DNA of 64,000 nt. Source: JADJVL01 sp046331545 (GTDB lineage Bacteria; Acidobacteriota; Holophagae; Holophagales; Holophagaceae). Below, one piece after another: positions 41,136 to 49,739 of the stretch; positions within the stretch are counted from its first letter, which is position 1; the number at the start of each line of letters is the position of its first letter. The DNA lies in contig JAXLQR010000002.1 in assembly GCA_046331545.1 (NCBI GenBank), forward strand, positions 1,612,001 to 1,676,000. Direction: 5' to 3'. A model generated the notes under the pieces. It did not search any database. It saw nothing but the letters and a program-made list of their open reading frames with translations, and had not been told where the DNA came from. A program made the translations under genes and the position numbers.

Positions 41136-41657
41136 TCAAATCGCCGGAACCGGCGCGCCCAGGGCGGCCCACTCCTCGTAGGAGGGCCCGTAGAAGCCCG
41201 GCACCTTCAGCCCCGCCTGGCGCATGAGCACCGTGATCTGGCCCCGGTGGTGGGCCTGGTGAAGCTCCAGGGCGCGGAGGCTGTAGCCCTTGGTCCAGAC
41301 CAGGTGGCCGTACATCGTCTCCTCCTGGAGCAGGTCCCCGTCGGTCCAGGCGACGACGCCCGCGAGCAGGGAGGCCGCGGCGCGCTCGTAGCGGGCGAGG
41401 ATCTCGGCCATCGTCGCGGGCACCGGCTCCAGGCAGGTGAAGGTCTCGTCGCAGGCGGGGCCGTCCACCTTCAGGCCGAGCTGCACGGGAAGGGAGACGA
41501 GGCTCTCCGTGAGGTGCCAGGCCAGCCGGCGCAAGGTGCGGTGGTCCTTCGAGACCGCCTGGTCGGCGGCGGATTCAGGGATGGCGCGCAGCACCTTGAG
41601 GGTGTCGTCCACCTCCTCCTGGAACTGGGCGCGGAAGTCGTCGAGGCGTCGGTACAT
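41136..41657 (-). CDS. DinB-like metal-binding protein
   Basis: About 173 aa, read leftward from ATG 41657, with an AAGGAG ribosome site just upstream that supports this start over a longer frame. The four-helix DinB fold is suggested by RRLDDFRAQFQEEVDDTLKV, a first metal His in RLAWHLTESLV and the second pair in LELHQAHHRGQITVLMRQ. DinB/YfiT proteins are metal-dependent, often with thiol transfer or unknown activities. It ends shortly before the ECF sigma gene. Confidence 0.85.
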   Translation of the reverse strand: MYRRLDDFRAQFQEEVDDTLKVLRAIPESAADQAVSKDHRTLRRLAWHLTESLVSLPVQLGLKVDGPACDETFTCLEPVPATMAEILARYERAAASLLAGVVAWTDGDLLQEETMYGHLVWTKGYSLRALELHQAHHRGQITVLMRQAGLKVPGFYGPSYEEWAALGAPVPAI

Positions 41658-41732
41658 GGGGGGCTCCTTGAAAGGCAGTCCCAAGCATCGGGCGGGCTCC
41701 TGACAGCGTGATGGCAGGAGGGTTCGGAAGCG

Positions 41733-42407
41733 TTAATCCGCCACCCGCGCCAGGTAGTCCTTCAGCCCCTTCCCCGCCTCGTCCGGGAACACGTCACCCA
41801 ACTCCCAGCGCTTCAGCCGGTCCACGCGGAAGGTGCGGAAGTCCGTCCTCGCTTCGCACCAGGCGGCCAGGGTCCAGGTGCCGCCCCAGAAGTAGAGGCC
41901 CAGGGGACGGAGGGTGCGGGAGCTGGCGGCGCCGGCCTTGTCCTCGTAGGCCACCTGCAGCTTCCGCCGCTCCCGTACGGCCCTGCGGAGATCGCCCAGG
42001 GGCGCCTTGAGGGCCTCGGGCACGTGGAAGTCCACGGCCTCCAGGACCGAGGCCTGGAGGGCCTGGCGCAGGCCGTCGGAAAGGCTAGAAGCCACCTTCC
42101 GCCGGGCGCTGGCGGCGGCTTCGGCAAGCGCGGGATCGGTCCACGCCGACGCGATGCTGAGGCCCAGAAAGAGCGCCTCCGCCTCGTCCACGGTGAACAT
42201 CAGGGGCGGCAGGTCGAAGCGCCGGGGCAGGCGGTAGCCCGCGCCCGCCTCGCCCTCGATGGGCACGCCGCTGGCCTGGAGGTCCGCCACGTCACGGTAG
42301 AGCGTCCGCGTGGAGATGCCCAGCTCGGCCGCCAGCTTGGCCGCCGTACTCAGCCGGTCCCGGCGCAGGATCTGCACGAGCTGGAAGAGGCGGTCGGCGC
42401 GGCGCAT
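41733..42407 (-). CDS. YafY/WYL-type transcriptional regulator
   Basis: About 224 aa, read leftward. N-terminal HTH: RRADRLFQLVQILRRDRLS, AAKLAAELGISTRTLYRDVA and DLQASGVPIEGEAG. The C-terminal WYL ligand-binding region is recognisable around RTLRPLGLYFWGGTWTLAAW and FRTFRVDRLKRWEL, though the W-Y-L triplet itself is altered. It is divergent from the ALDH/amn gene run with 63 bp between start codons, the classic arrangement of a local regulator, so it probably controls that run. The inducer is unknown. Confidence 0.88.
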   Translation of the reverse strand: MRRADRLFQLVQILRRDRLSTAAKLAAELGISTRTLYRDVADLQASGVPIEGEAGAGYRLPRRFDLPPLMFTVDEAEALFLGLSIASAWTDPALAEAAASARRKVASSLSDGLRQALQASVLEAVDFHVPEALKAPLGDLRRAVRERRKLQVAYEDKAGAASSRTLRPLGLYFWGGTWTLAAWCEARTDFRTFRVDRLKRWELGDVFPDEAGKGLKDYLARVAD

Positions 42408-42470
42408 GGGGGCAGTCTGACGGAGTTTGGCGGTTCCCGGAGCCCGGTCGCCGCGCCATCATCAAGGTCC

Positions 42471-43913
42471 ATGCGCCCCCTCCACAACTTCATCGGCGGA
42501 CACTTCGTCCCGGCCCGTTCCGGCGCGGTGCTGGAAAACGTCGCTCCGGCGACGGGGCAGGCCTTCGCGACGATCCCCCGTTCGGGACCCGAGGACGTGG
42601 ACGCCGCGGTGCAGGCCGCGGCCGCCGCCCTGCCGGACTGGGCGCGGACGGGCGTGAACGAACGGGCCGACCTGCTGGAGACGATCGCTGGCCTCCTGGA
42701 GACCCGGCTGGAGCTCTTCGCCGAGGCGGAAAGCCAGGACGCGGGCAAGCCTCTGGGCCTCGCCCGCAGCCTCGACATCCCCCGGGCGGTGCAGAACCTC
42801 CGCCACTTCGCCCGGGAGGTGCGGCTGCGGAGCGAGGAGAGCTTCGCCATGGCCGGCGCGGTGAACCTCGTGCAGCGCAGCCCCGTGGGCGTCTGCGCCC
42901 TGATCACGCCCTGGAACCTGCCCCTCTACCTGCTGACCTGGAAGCTGGCGCCCTGCCTCGCCATGGGCAACGTGGCCGTCGCCAAGCCCAGCGAGCTGAC
43001 GCCGCTGACCGCGACGATGCTGGCGGAGCTCTTCCTCGAAGCGGGTGCGCCGGCGGGCATCTTCAACCTGGTCCACGGCCTCGGCCCCGAGGCGGGCCAG
43101 GCCCTCGTCGAGCATCCCGACGTGAAGGCCGTGAGCTTCACCGGCGGCACCGCCAGCGGGCGCCTGGTGGCCGCGACGGCGGCGCCCGCCTTCAAGAAGC
43201 TGAGCCTGGAGCTGGGGGGCAAGAACCCCACGCTGGTCTTCGCCGATTGCGACGTCGAGAAGACCGTGAAGGGCGTGGCCCGGGCCGCCTTTGAGAACAC
43301 TGGCCAGATCTGCCTCTGCGGGTCGCGGATCCTGGTGGAACGGAAGATCCACGACCGCTTCCTGGAGGCCTTCCTCGAAGAAACGAGCACCTGGACCTGC
43401 GACGACCCCTCGGACCCGACCACTAAAGTGGGCGCCCTCATCAGCGCCGCCCACCGCGAGAAGGTCGAGGGCTACCTGAAGCTCGCCGTGGAGGAGGGCG
43501 GCACCATCCGCTGCGGCGGTACGCGGCCGAACCTGCCGGGCGACCTCGCGGGAGGCTTCTTCCTCGAGCCCGCCGTCATCACGGGCCTCAGCGCATCCTG
43601 CCGAACCGCCACCGAGGAGATCTTCGGCCCCGTGGTGACCATCCATCCCTTCGACCACGAGGACGCCGCCATCGCCATGGCCAACGGCACCCGCTACGGC
43701 CTCGCCGCCAGCGTGTGGACCACCAACCTGGACCGCGCCCACCGCGTGGCGAAGGCGCTCGAAAGCGGCCTCGTCTGGGTGAACACCTGGCTCCTGCGCG
43801 ACCTCCGCGTCCCCTTCGGTGGCGTGAAGGAGAGCGGCGTGGGCCGCGAGGGCGGGCGCTGGAGTTTGGAGTTCTTCAGCGAGGCCAAGACCGTGACGTT
43901 GAAGCTGGAGTGA
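42471..43913 (+). CDS. amnC: Aldehyde dehydrogenase, 2-aminomuconate-6-semialdehyde type
   Basis: About 480 aa. ALDH motifs: VCALITPWNLPLYLLTWKLA, AKPSELTPLTA, FTGGTASGRLV, LSLELGGKNPTLVF (general-base Glu), FENTGQICLCGSRIL (catalytic Cys about residue 282), TEEIFGPVV and VPFGGVKESGVGREGG. The ICLCGSR active site and length fit the 2-hydroxymuconic/2-aminomuconic semialdehyde dehydrogenase branch (ALDH8-like). The reaction oxidises the ring-cleavage semialdehyde to 2-aminomuconate with NAD. Directly downstream (7 bp) are the ring-cleavage dioxygenase genes, which strongly supports that substrate class. Confidence 0.85.
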   Translation: MRPLHNFIGGHFVPARSGAVLENVAPATGQAFATIPRSGPEDVDAAVQAAAAALPDWARTGVNERADLLETIAGLLETRLELFAEAESQDAGKPLGLARSLDIPRAVQNLRHFAREVRLRSEESFAMAGAVNLVQRSPVGVCALITPWNLPLYLLTWKLAPCLAMGNVAVAKPSELTPLTATMLAELFLEAGAPAGIFNLVHGLGPEAGQALVEHPDVKAVSFTGGTASGRLVAATAAPAFKKLSLELGGKNPTLVFADCDVEKTVKGVARAAFENTGQICLCGSRILVERKIHDRFLEAFLEETSTWTCDDPSDPTTKVGALISAAHREKVEGYLKLAVEEGGTIRCGGTRPNLPGDLAGGFFLEPAVITGLSASCRTATEEIFGPVVTIHPFDHEDAAIAMANGTRYGLAASVWTTNLDRAHRVAKALESGLVWVNTWLLRDLRVPFGGVKESGVGREGGRWSLEFFSEAKTVTLKLE

Positions 43914-43920
43914 GATCCCG

Positions 43921-44820
43921 ATGAGCCAAGGCACCATCGTCGCGGGCGTCCTCGCCCCCCATCCGCCCCACCTGGTCTACGCGGAAAATCCGCCCCAGAA
44001 CGAGCCGCGCTCGGAGGGCGGATGGGAAGGGCTGCGCTGGGGCTACGAGCGCTTGCGGAAGAAGCTCGCCGAGACCGACTACGACGTGCTCGTCGTCCAC
44101 TCGCCCCACTGGAAGACGCGCACGGGCAACCATGTCCTCGCGGTGCCCCACCTGTCGGGTCTCAGCGTGGATCCCATCTTCCCCAACCTCTTTCGCTACC
44201 ACTTCGAGCTGAACGTGGACGTGGACCTGGCGAAGGGCATCGTGGACGAGGGCCGCGCCGCGGGGCTGGAGATGGTGCCCATGGAAAACCCGGCGTTCAG
44301 GGTCGACTACGGCACCATCATCAGCTGCCACCTGGTGAACCCCGACTGGACGAAACCCATCGTGGCGATCTCGAGCAACAGTTCCTACTTCGACTACAGC
44401 AACGAGGTCGGCGAGGACGAGATGGCGAAGCTCGGCGTGGCGACAGCGACGGCCATCGCGAAGTCCGGCAGGCGCGCCGTGCTGCTGGCCTCCAACAGCC
44501 TCAGCCACCGCCATTTCACCGAGGAGCCCGAGCTGCCCGAGGACATGAGCAAGGAGCACATCTACCACCACGGCCAGTACCTCTGGGACATGAAGGTGAT
44601 CCGCATGATGAAGGAGGGCCGCACGCGCGAGCTCGCCGACCTCATGCCCGACTTCATCGATCAGGCCCTGAGCGAATGCAAGGACGGCTGCCTGTCGTGG
44701 ATGCTGGCGGCGCTGGGGCACCCGACCTATCCGGCGGAGGTCTATGCCTACGGCACGGTGATCGGAACCGGGAATGCCGTGGTGGGTTGGCATCCCAGCG
44801 AAGCGCAGGTGAAGGCATGA
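43921..44820 (+). CDS. amnB: 2-Aminophenol 1,6-dioxygenase beta subunit (class III extradiol, LigB-like)
   Basis: About 299 aa. The N-terminus LAPHPPHLVYAENPPQNEPR and the block LSVDPIFPNLFRYHFELNVD match AmnB as I remember it. Iron-ligand candidates are His in APHPPHL (about 14), His in VVHSPHW (about 60-63) and Glu in YPAEVYAYGTV (about 273); LLASNSLSHRHF supplies the second-sphere His. AmnB is the catalytic half of an alpha2beta2 extradiol enzyme opening 2-aminophenol next to the hydroxyl. The true substrate could be a carboxylated analogue such as 3-hydroxyanthranilate. Its stop overlaps the next ATG by four bases. Confidence 0.85.
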   Translation: MSQGTIVAGVLAPHPPHLVYAENPPQNEPRSEGGWEGLRWGYERLRKKLAETDYDVLVVHSPHWKTRTGNHVLAVPHLSGLSVDPIFPNLFRYHFELNVDVDLAKGIVDEGRAAGLEMVPMENPAFRVDYGTIISCHLVNPDWTKPIVAISSNSSYFDYSNEVGEDEMAKLGVATATAIAKSGRRAVLLASNSLSHRHFTEEPELPEDMSKEHIYHHGQYLWDMKVIRMMKEGRTRELADLMPDFIDQALSECKDGCLSWMLAALGHPTYPAEVYAYGTVIGTGNAVVGWHPSEAQVKA

Positions 44821-46202
44821 TGCTCCGCGGCTACATCGTCCCAGGGAAACCCCTTCCCCTCCTCGCCCCAGAGAAGAACCCCGCCTGGGCCGAGCTCCGC
44901 GCCGGCTTCAACCAGGCCCGGGACGAGATCGCGGCCTCCGGCGCCGACCTCCTGCTCCTCTACTCCACGAGCTGGATCAACGTCATCGGCCACCAGATCC
45001 AGGCGGATCCGGAACCCGAGTGGGTGCACGTGGACGCGGACTTCCACGACTTCGGGACGATGCCCTACCGCTTCCGCATGGATCCTGAATTCGCGACAAC
45101 CTGTGAACGGGTGGCCCTCGCCCGCGGCCTCCACGCCCGCACCGTCGCGTACAAAGGCTTCCCCCTGGACAGCGGCGTCATCCAGGCCCTGAAGCTCCTC
45201 GACCCCGAGAACCGCATCTCCGCCTGCGTCCTGGGCTGCAACATGTACGCGGACCGCGCCGAGACGATCGTGTGGGGCAAGGCCGCCGCCGAAGCCGTGG
45301 AGGCCACGGGACGGAAGGCCGTCGCCATCGCCATCAGCGCCTTCAGCAACCGTGTCTTCCCCAGGCGCATCGATCCGAAGGACGACCGGCTCTACGCCGC
45401 GAAGGACGACGAGTGGAACCGCAAGCTCCTTCAGATGCTCGGCGAGGGCCGCCTCGAGGACGTCAGCCAGGTGGCCCGCGACTTCGCCCAGCAGGCCCAT
45501 GGCGAGCAGCGGGGCAAGGCCTTCTGGTGGCTGGCCGCGGCGATGGGCCAGCACAACGGCTACGACGGCACCGTGCACGCCTACGGGCCCCTGTGGGGCA
45601 GCGGCGGCGCCGTGGTGGGCCTCGTGCCCAACCCCGCCAAGGACCTCAGCCGGGAGTTCGACGAAGGCGACGTCCAGACCTTCAGCGGCGACCGCGGCGT
45701 GCTGAGCGCCGGGGCGACCGAACCCGCGTCCGTGCCGGCTCCAGCCCCGGCGTCGACGTCGACGCCTGCACCCGCGTCGGCCGGCCCAGGTGGGATCGTC
45801 CAGACCGCCGCCGCGCCGAAGCCCGTGGGTGCCTATCCCCACGCCCGCCGGGAAGGCGACCTCATCTTCGTCAGCGGCATCGGCCCCCGCCAGGCCGGCA
45901 GCGACGCCATCCCGGGCGGCGCGATCCGGGACGCGGCGGGCAACCCCCAGCCCTACGACGCCGCGGCCCAGACCCGGGCTGTCATCGAGAACATCAAGGT
46001 GATCCTCGAATCCGCCGGCTCCAGCCTCGACAAGGTCGTGGACTGCCAGTGCTTCCTCATCGACATGGCCCGGGACTTCGCGGCCTTCAATGCGGTGTAC
46101 GCGGAGTACTTCACCGAGATCCAGGCCACCCGGACCACCGTGGAAGTGCGGGCGCTGCCGACCCCCATCGCGGTGGAGATGAAGGTTATCGCCCGGGCCT
46201 GA
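44817..46202 (+). CDS. amnA: Fusion: 2-aminophenol 1,6-dioxygenase alpha subunit + RidA-type 2-aminomuconate deaminase
   Basis: About 461 aa from ATG 44817 (overlapping the amnB stop; a second Met follows at once). Residues 1-285 match the alpha subunit: IVPGKPLPLLAPEKNPAWAE, LLYSTSWINVIGHQI, FPLDSGVIQALKL, RRIDPKDDRLYAAKDDEWNR, AYGPLWGSGGAVV. Residues about 294-326 (45700-45795) are an Ala/Pro/Ser linker. Residues 327-461 are a RidA domain (VQTAAAPKPVGAYPHARREG, YDAAAQTRAVIENIKVILES, and ATRTTVEVRALPTPIAVEMK, with the carboxylate-binding Arg). In known pathways AmnA and AmnD are separate proteins. The fusion ties ring cleavage to deamination of 2-aminomuconate. The frame runs through both domains with no stop. 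Confidence 0.85.
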   Translation: MMLRGYIVPGKPLPLLAPEKNPAWAELRAGFNQARDEIAASGADLLLLYSTSWINVIGHQIQADPEPEWVHVDADFHDFGTMPYRFRMDPEFATTCERVALARGLHARTVAYKGFPLDSGVIQALKLLDPENRISACVLGCNMYADRAETIVWGKAAAEAVEATGRKAVAIAISAFSNRVFPRRIDPKDDRLYAAKDDEWNRKLLQMLGEGRLEDVSQVARDFAQQAHGEQRGKAFWWLAAAMGQHNGYDGTVHAYGPLWGSGGAVVGLVPNPAKDLSREFDEGDVQTFSGDRGVLSAGATEPASVPAPAPASTSTPAPASAGPGGIVQTAAAPKPVGAYPHARREGDLIFVSGIGPRQAGSDAIPGGAIRDAAGNPQPYDAAAQTRAVIENIKVILESAGSSLDKVVDCQCFLIDMARDFAAFNAVYAEYFTEIQATRTTVEVRALPTPIAVEMKVIARA

Positions 46203-46206
46203 CAGA

Positions 46207-49038
46207 ATGGACACGGAGCCCCCCGTGTCCACTCTCCGACGGCTGCTGCGCGCCTGCCTGGCCCTCGCGTTCGCGGGTGCCGGCCCGGTCCTGTCCGGCC
46301 AGCATGCCCCGGACCCCGACGCCCGGCCCGCGGCGCCGCCGGGACTGGTCAGCCTCGACACCGGCTGGCGCTTCCATCCCGGGGACGACCCCGCCTTCGC
46401 CGACCCCGCCCTGAAGGACGCGGACTGGACCGCGCTGCCGGACCTCGCCGACCGCCGCGCCGCCTTCCCCGCGGGCCAGGGCTGGTACCGCCTCCGCGTC
46501 CCCGTGCCCCCGGGCCAGGCCCTGGGCCTCGCCCTGGGCCGCATCCACGCACCCCTGGAGGTGTGGGCCAACGGCGTGAAGGTCGGCGGGCGCGGCGGCC
46601 TCCGCGCGGGGGGCCTCCCCCACACGCCGGAACTCACCTTCATCGCGATCCCGCCCACGGACGGCACCCTCCTCCTCGCCGTCCGCGGCGACCTCGATCC
46701 CGGCCTCATGGCCCTCGCCCGCGGGCCGGTCCTCGGGCGCCGCGTCTGGCTCGGCCCCCGGGACCTCGTGGAGGCCCGCGCCGCCGAGGCCAACGCCGAC
46801 TGGCGCGCCTCCATCTGGGGCCGCGAACTGGAGCGCTGGGGCATGTGCCTCTTCTTCACGGTGCTGGGCCTCTTCCACCTGCAGCTGTGGGTGCGGCGGC
46901 GGGAGACGGCCACCTACCTCTGGTTCGGCTGCGTGGCCCTGAGCATGGCCCTCCGCGAGGTGGCCATGACCTCCTGGATGAACACCTCCTTCGGCCATCC
47001 CCGCTTCGCCTACATCGTCTCCTGGCTCTTCCTCCAGGCCGCCTCGCCCCCCTTCATCCAGTTCCTGTGGCCCTTCCTGGACCTGCGCATCCCGAAATGG
47101 CTGCGGCTCTACCAGCTCAGCTTCCTGGTGCCCTGCGCCGTACTCTTCCTGCCCCTGGAGCAGAGCATCCCCTTCACCCGCGTCGTGGGGCCCTTCTGGG
47201 GCGCGCCGGTGCTGCTGCTGGCCCCGGCGGTGACGCTCCTGCAGGCGCGGCGGGGGCACCCCGAGGCCCGCACCATCCTCGTGGGCATGGGCCTGCTCCT
47301 CCTGGGCGGCCTCTACGAGCTGGGCTTCTGGTTCGGCCTCTGGCCCATCTTCAACACCCTCTCCTTCGGCTTCGTGGCCTTCCTCGTCGCGATGGTGGTC
47401 TCCATCTCCAAGCGCTACGCCCGGGCCCACGCCGAGATGGAGGAGCTGACGCGCACGCTGGAGGCCCGGGTGCGCGCCCGCACCGAGGAGCTGGAGGAGG
47501 CCCAGGAGCGCATCCACCGCCTCTCCGAGAGCGCCGGGCAGGCCCTGCGGGACCCCGCCGCCTGGTCCGCCGCCATGGCGGTGGAGATCGCCGACGCCGT
47601 GCGGGCCACCCACGTGGACGTCTGGAAGCTCCACGCGGGGTCCCTGGAGAGCCTCTCCACGGTCTCCTCCGACCCGCCGGCCCTGGCCCGGGTGGAGCTG
47701 CTGGCCCAGGCGCCGCCCGCCTTCGAGCAGGGCGCCGACACCCTCCTCCCGGTGCGCGGCATGACCGGCGAGCTGCGGGCGGCGGTGGTGGTGCGGGGCA
47801 AGACGACGCCCTGGCGGGAGGCGGAGCAGCGCCTCGTGGCCACCTTCGCCCAGCAGCTCGGCGGCGCCCTCGACCTGGCCCGCATGCGCGCCGAGGTGGA
47901 ATCCGCCGCCGACCGCCGCGCCACCACCCGCCAGGCCCTCCTGGACGCCGGCGCCGGCGTGCTGCAGGTCTGCGCGAACTGCGGCCGCTGCTACGACCAG
48001 ACGTCCTTCGTCTGCGCCGCCGACGGCACGCCCCTCGCGGCGGACCGGCCCTTCCCCTACCTCGTCGCCCAGCGCTACCGGCTCCTGCGCATGCTCGGCG
48101 AAGGCGGCGCCGGCGTGGTCTTCGAAGCCGAGGACCTGCGGCTCGCCCGCACGGTGGCCCTGAAGGCCATCAAGCCCGAGCACTTCCACAGCGGCGACAA
48201 GCGCCTGCGCTTCGAGCAGGAGGCGCGCTCCCTCGCCCAGATCCACCACGAGGGCGTGATCGGCATCTTCGACAGCGGGCACCTGGAGGACGGCACCATC
48301 TACCTCGTCATGGAGCGGCTCCAGGGCGCCACCGTCCGGGTCCTGGTGGACACCTTCGGCCCCGGCACCGCGCGGCAGGTGGCGGACCTCGTGCAGCAGT
48401 GCGCCCACGCCCTGGACGCCGTGCACGCCAAGGGCATCCTGCACCGCGACATCAAGCCCGACAACATCTTCGTGGCGCCCTCGGCGGGGGGCCTGCGCTT
48501 CAAGCTCCTGGACTTCGGGCTGGCCAAGGAGATGAGCGTGGACAGCAGCCTCACCCAGACCGGCGTGGTGATGGGCACGCCGGCCTACATGAGCCCCGAA
48601 CAGATCCGCGGCGGTCCCCTGGACGCCCGCAGCGACCTCTATGCCCTCGCCCTGGTGGCCTACGAGGCCCTCAGCGGGCGGCGCGCGGTGCAGGCGGAGT
48701 CCCTGCCCGACATCCTCGTGGAAGTGGCCCAGGAGCGCCCCGAGCCCATCCAGGCCCTGGTCCGCGGCCTGCCCTGGGACGCCGCCGTCCTGCTCGAGCA
48801 GGCCCTGGACAAGCACCCCGAGGCGCGCCCCGCCGTCCTCCTGGCCTGGGCCCGGCGGCTCGCGGAGGCCCTGCGGGAGGCGCCGCCGGAGGAGGGCGGC
48901 TGGCCCGAGGAGGCCGACGAGCTCCTGGCGGGGCTGGCGCCGCCCCTGCGCCCCTCCACGCCCGTGCGGATCTCCGGCGAAGGGCCCGCGGAGCCGACCC
49001 GCGCCCTGCCCCGCACCGACCCCCTGGAGCCCGCCTGA
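46207..49038 (+). CDS. 7TM-sensor Ser/Thr protein kinase
   Basis: About 943 aa (ATG 46207; a GTG at 46225 just before the signal-like segment is an alternative). Order: signal segment; extracytoplasmic beta-sandwich (about 45-190, GWYRLRVPVPPG, APLEVWANGVKVG) like 7TMR-DISM sensors; about seven membrane segments (about 218-395); coiled coil (about 400-440, EMEELTRTLEARVRARTEEL); GAF-like domain (about 445-570); a four-Cys zinc ribbon (CANCGRCYDQTSFVC, about 588-602); Ser/Thr kinase (about 620-895) with GEGGAGVVFEAED, VALKAIKPE, HRDIKPDN, LDFGLAKE, GTPAYMSPEQ. All kinase residues are intact. It starts 4 bp after the amnA-amnD fusion and ends 1 bp before kynB, so it may sense or control this pathway. 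Confidence 0.88.
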   Translation: MDTEPPVSTLRRLLRACLALAFAGAGPVLSGQHAPDPDARPAAPPGLVSLDTGWRFHPGDDPAFADPALKDADWTALPDLADRRAAFPAGQGWYRLRVPVPPGQALGLALGRIHAPLEVWANGVKVGGRGGLRAGGLPHTPELTFIAIPPTDGTLLLAVRGDLDPGLMALARGPVLGRRVWLGPRDLVEARAAEANADWRASIWGRELERWGMCLFFTVLGLFHLQLWVRRRETATYLWFGCVALSMALREVAMTSWMNTSFGHPRFAYIVSWLFLQAASPPFIQFLWPFLDLRIPKWLRLYQLSFLVPCAVLFLPLEQSIPFTRVVGPFWGAPVLLLAPAVTLLQARRGHPEARTILVGMGLLLLGGLYELGFWFGLWPIFNTLSFGFVAFLVAMVVSISKRYARAHAEMEELTRTLEARVRARTEELEEAQERIHRLSESAGQALRDPAAWSAAMAVEIADAVRATHVDVWKLHAGSLESLSTVSSDPPALARVELLAQAPPAFEQGADTLLPVRGMTGELRAAVVVRGKTTPWREAEQRLVATFAQQLGGALDLARMRAEVESAADRRATTRQALLDAGAGVLQVCANCGRCYDQTSFVCAADGTPLAADRPFPYLVAQRYRLLRMLGEGGAGVVFEAEDLRLARTVALKAIKPEHFHSGDKRLRFEQEARSLAQIHHEGVIGIFDSGHLEDGTIYLVMERLQGATVRVLVDTFGPGTARQVADLVQQCAHALDAVHAKGILHRDIKPDNIFVAPSAGGLRFKLLDFGLAKEMSVDSSLTQTGVVMGTPAYMSPEQIRGGPLDARSDLYALALVAYEALSGRRAVQAESLPDILVEVAQERPEPIQALVRGLPWDAAVLLEQALDKHPEARPAVLLAWARRLAEALREAPPEEGGWPEEADELLAGLAPPLRPSTPVRISGEGPAEPTRALPRTDPLEPA

Positions 49039-49039
49039 C

Positions 49040-49678
49040 ATGCCCCGGATCCACGACCTGTCCCCCCTCGTCTCCGAACGCCTCGCGGTCTGGCCCGGGG
49101 ACGTGCCCTACCGCCGCCGGGTGTCCCTCGCCCTGGCCCAGGGCGCCAACCTGGACCTTTCCAGCCTGGAGGCGACCCTCCACCTGGGCGCCCACGCGGA
49201 CGCGCCGAGCCACTACGCCCCGGGCGCGGAGGGCATCGACCGCGTGGACCTCGGCCCCTACCTCGGCCCCTGCGAGGTGATCGCGGTGTCCGTGCCCCGG
49301 GGGGCGCGGATCCTCCCCGCGCACCTGCCCGGCCCGGTCCGCGCCCCCCGCGTGCTCCTGCGCACGGGCACCTTCCCCGACCCCGAACGCTTCAACGAGG
49401 ACTTCGCCAGCCTCTCGCCCGAACTCATCCGGGAGCTGCGCCGCCAGGGCTGCGTCCTCGTGGGCCTGGACACGCCCTCGGTGGACCCCTTCGACAGCAA
49501 GGCGCTGGAGAGCCACCAGGCCCTGCGGGAGACGGGGATGCGCAACCTCGAGGGCCTGCTCCTGGAAGGCGTGCCCGAGGGTCTCCACACCCTCGTCGCC
49601 CTGCCCCTCCGGCTGGAAGGCGCCGACGCCAGCCCCGTGCGCGCGGTGCTGGTGGAAGGCCCGGGCGGGCTATGCTGA
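49040..49678 (+). CDS. kynB: Kynurenine formamidase (cyclase family)
   Basis: About 212 aa from ATG 49040. The cyclase-family metal site reads ATLHLGAHADAPSHYAPGAE (HxxxHxD plus His), preceded by LSPLVSERLAVWPGDVPYRR and followed by DLGPYLGPCEVIAVSVPRG, LLRTGTFPDPERFNEDFASL, VGLDTPSVDPFDSKALESHQ. These are strong KynB features. It hydrolyses N-formylkynurenine, the product of the dioxygenase at 35363, to kynurenine and formate. One base separates it from the sensor kinase gene, so it probably ends the amn transcript; the sigma-factor gene follows after 61 bp. A related metal-dependent cyclase cannot be excluded. Confidence 0.87.
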   Translation: MPRIHDLSPLVSERLAVWPGDVPYRRRVSLALAQGANLDLSSLEATLHLGAHADAPSHYAPGAEGIDRVDLGPYLGPCEVIAVSVPRGARILPAHLPGPVRAPRVLLRTGTFPDPERFNEDFASLSPELIRELRRQGCVLVGLDTPSVDPFDSKALESHQALRETGMRNLEGLLLEGVPEGLHTLVALPLRLEGADASPVRAVLVEGPGGLC

Positions 49679-49739
49679 GGATTCCCGTTCCGGCGTCCCC
49701 CGTCCCGCTATCCTGTTCGTCCTCCCCCAAGGCCACCCC

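Noticed and set aside
46186..49041. 951-codon open frame on the minus strand across the sensor kinase
   Set aside because: Antisense to intact kinase and membrane domains on the plus strand; no family signature.
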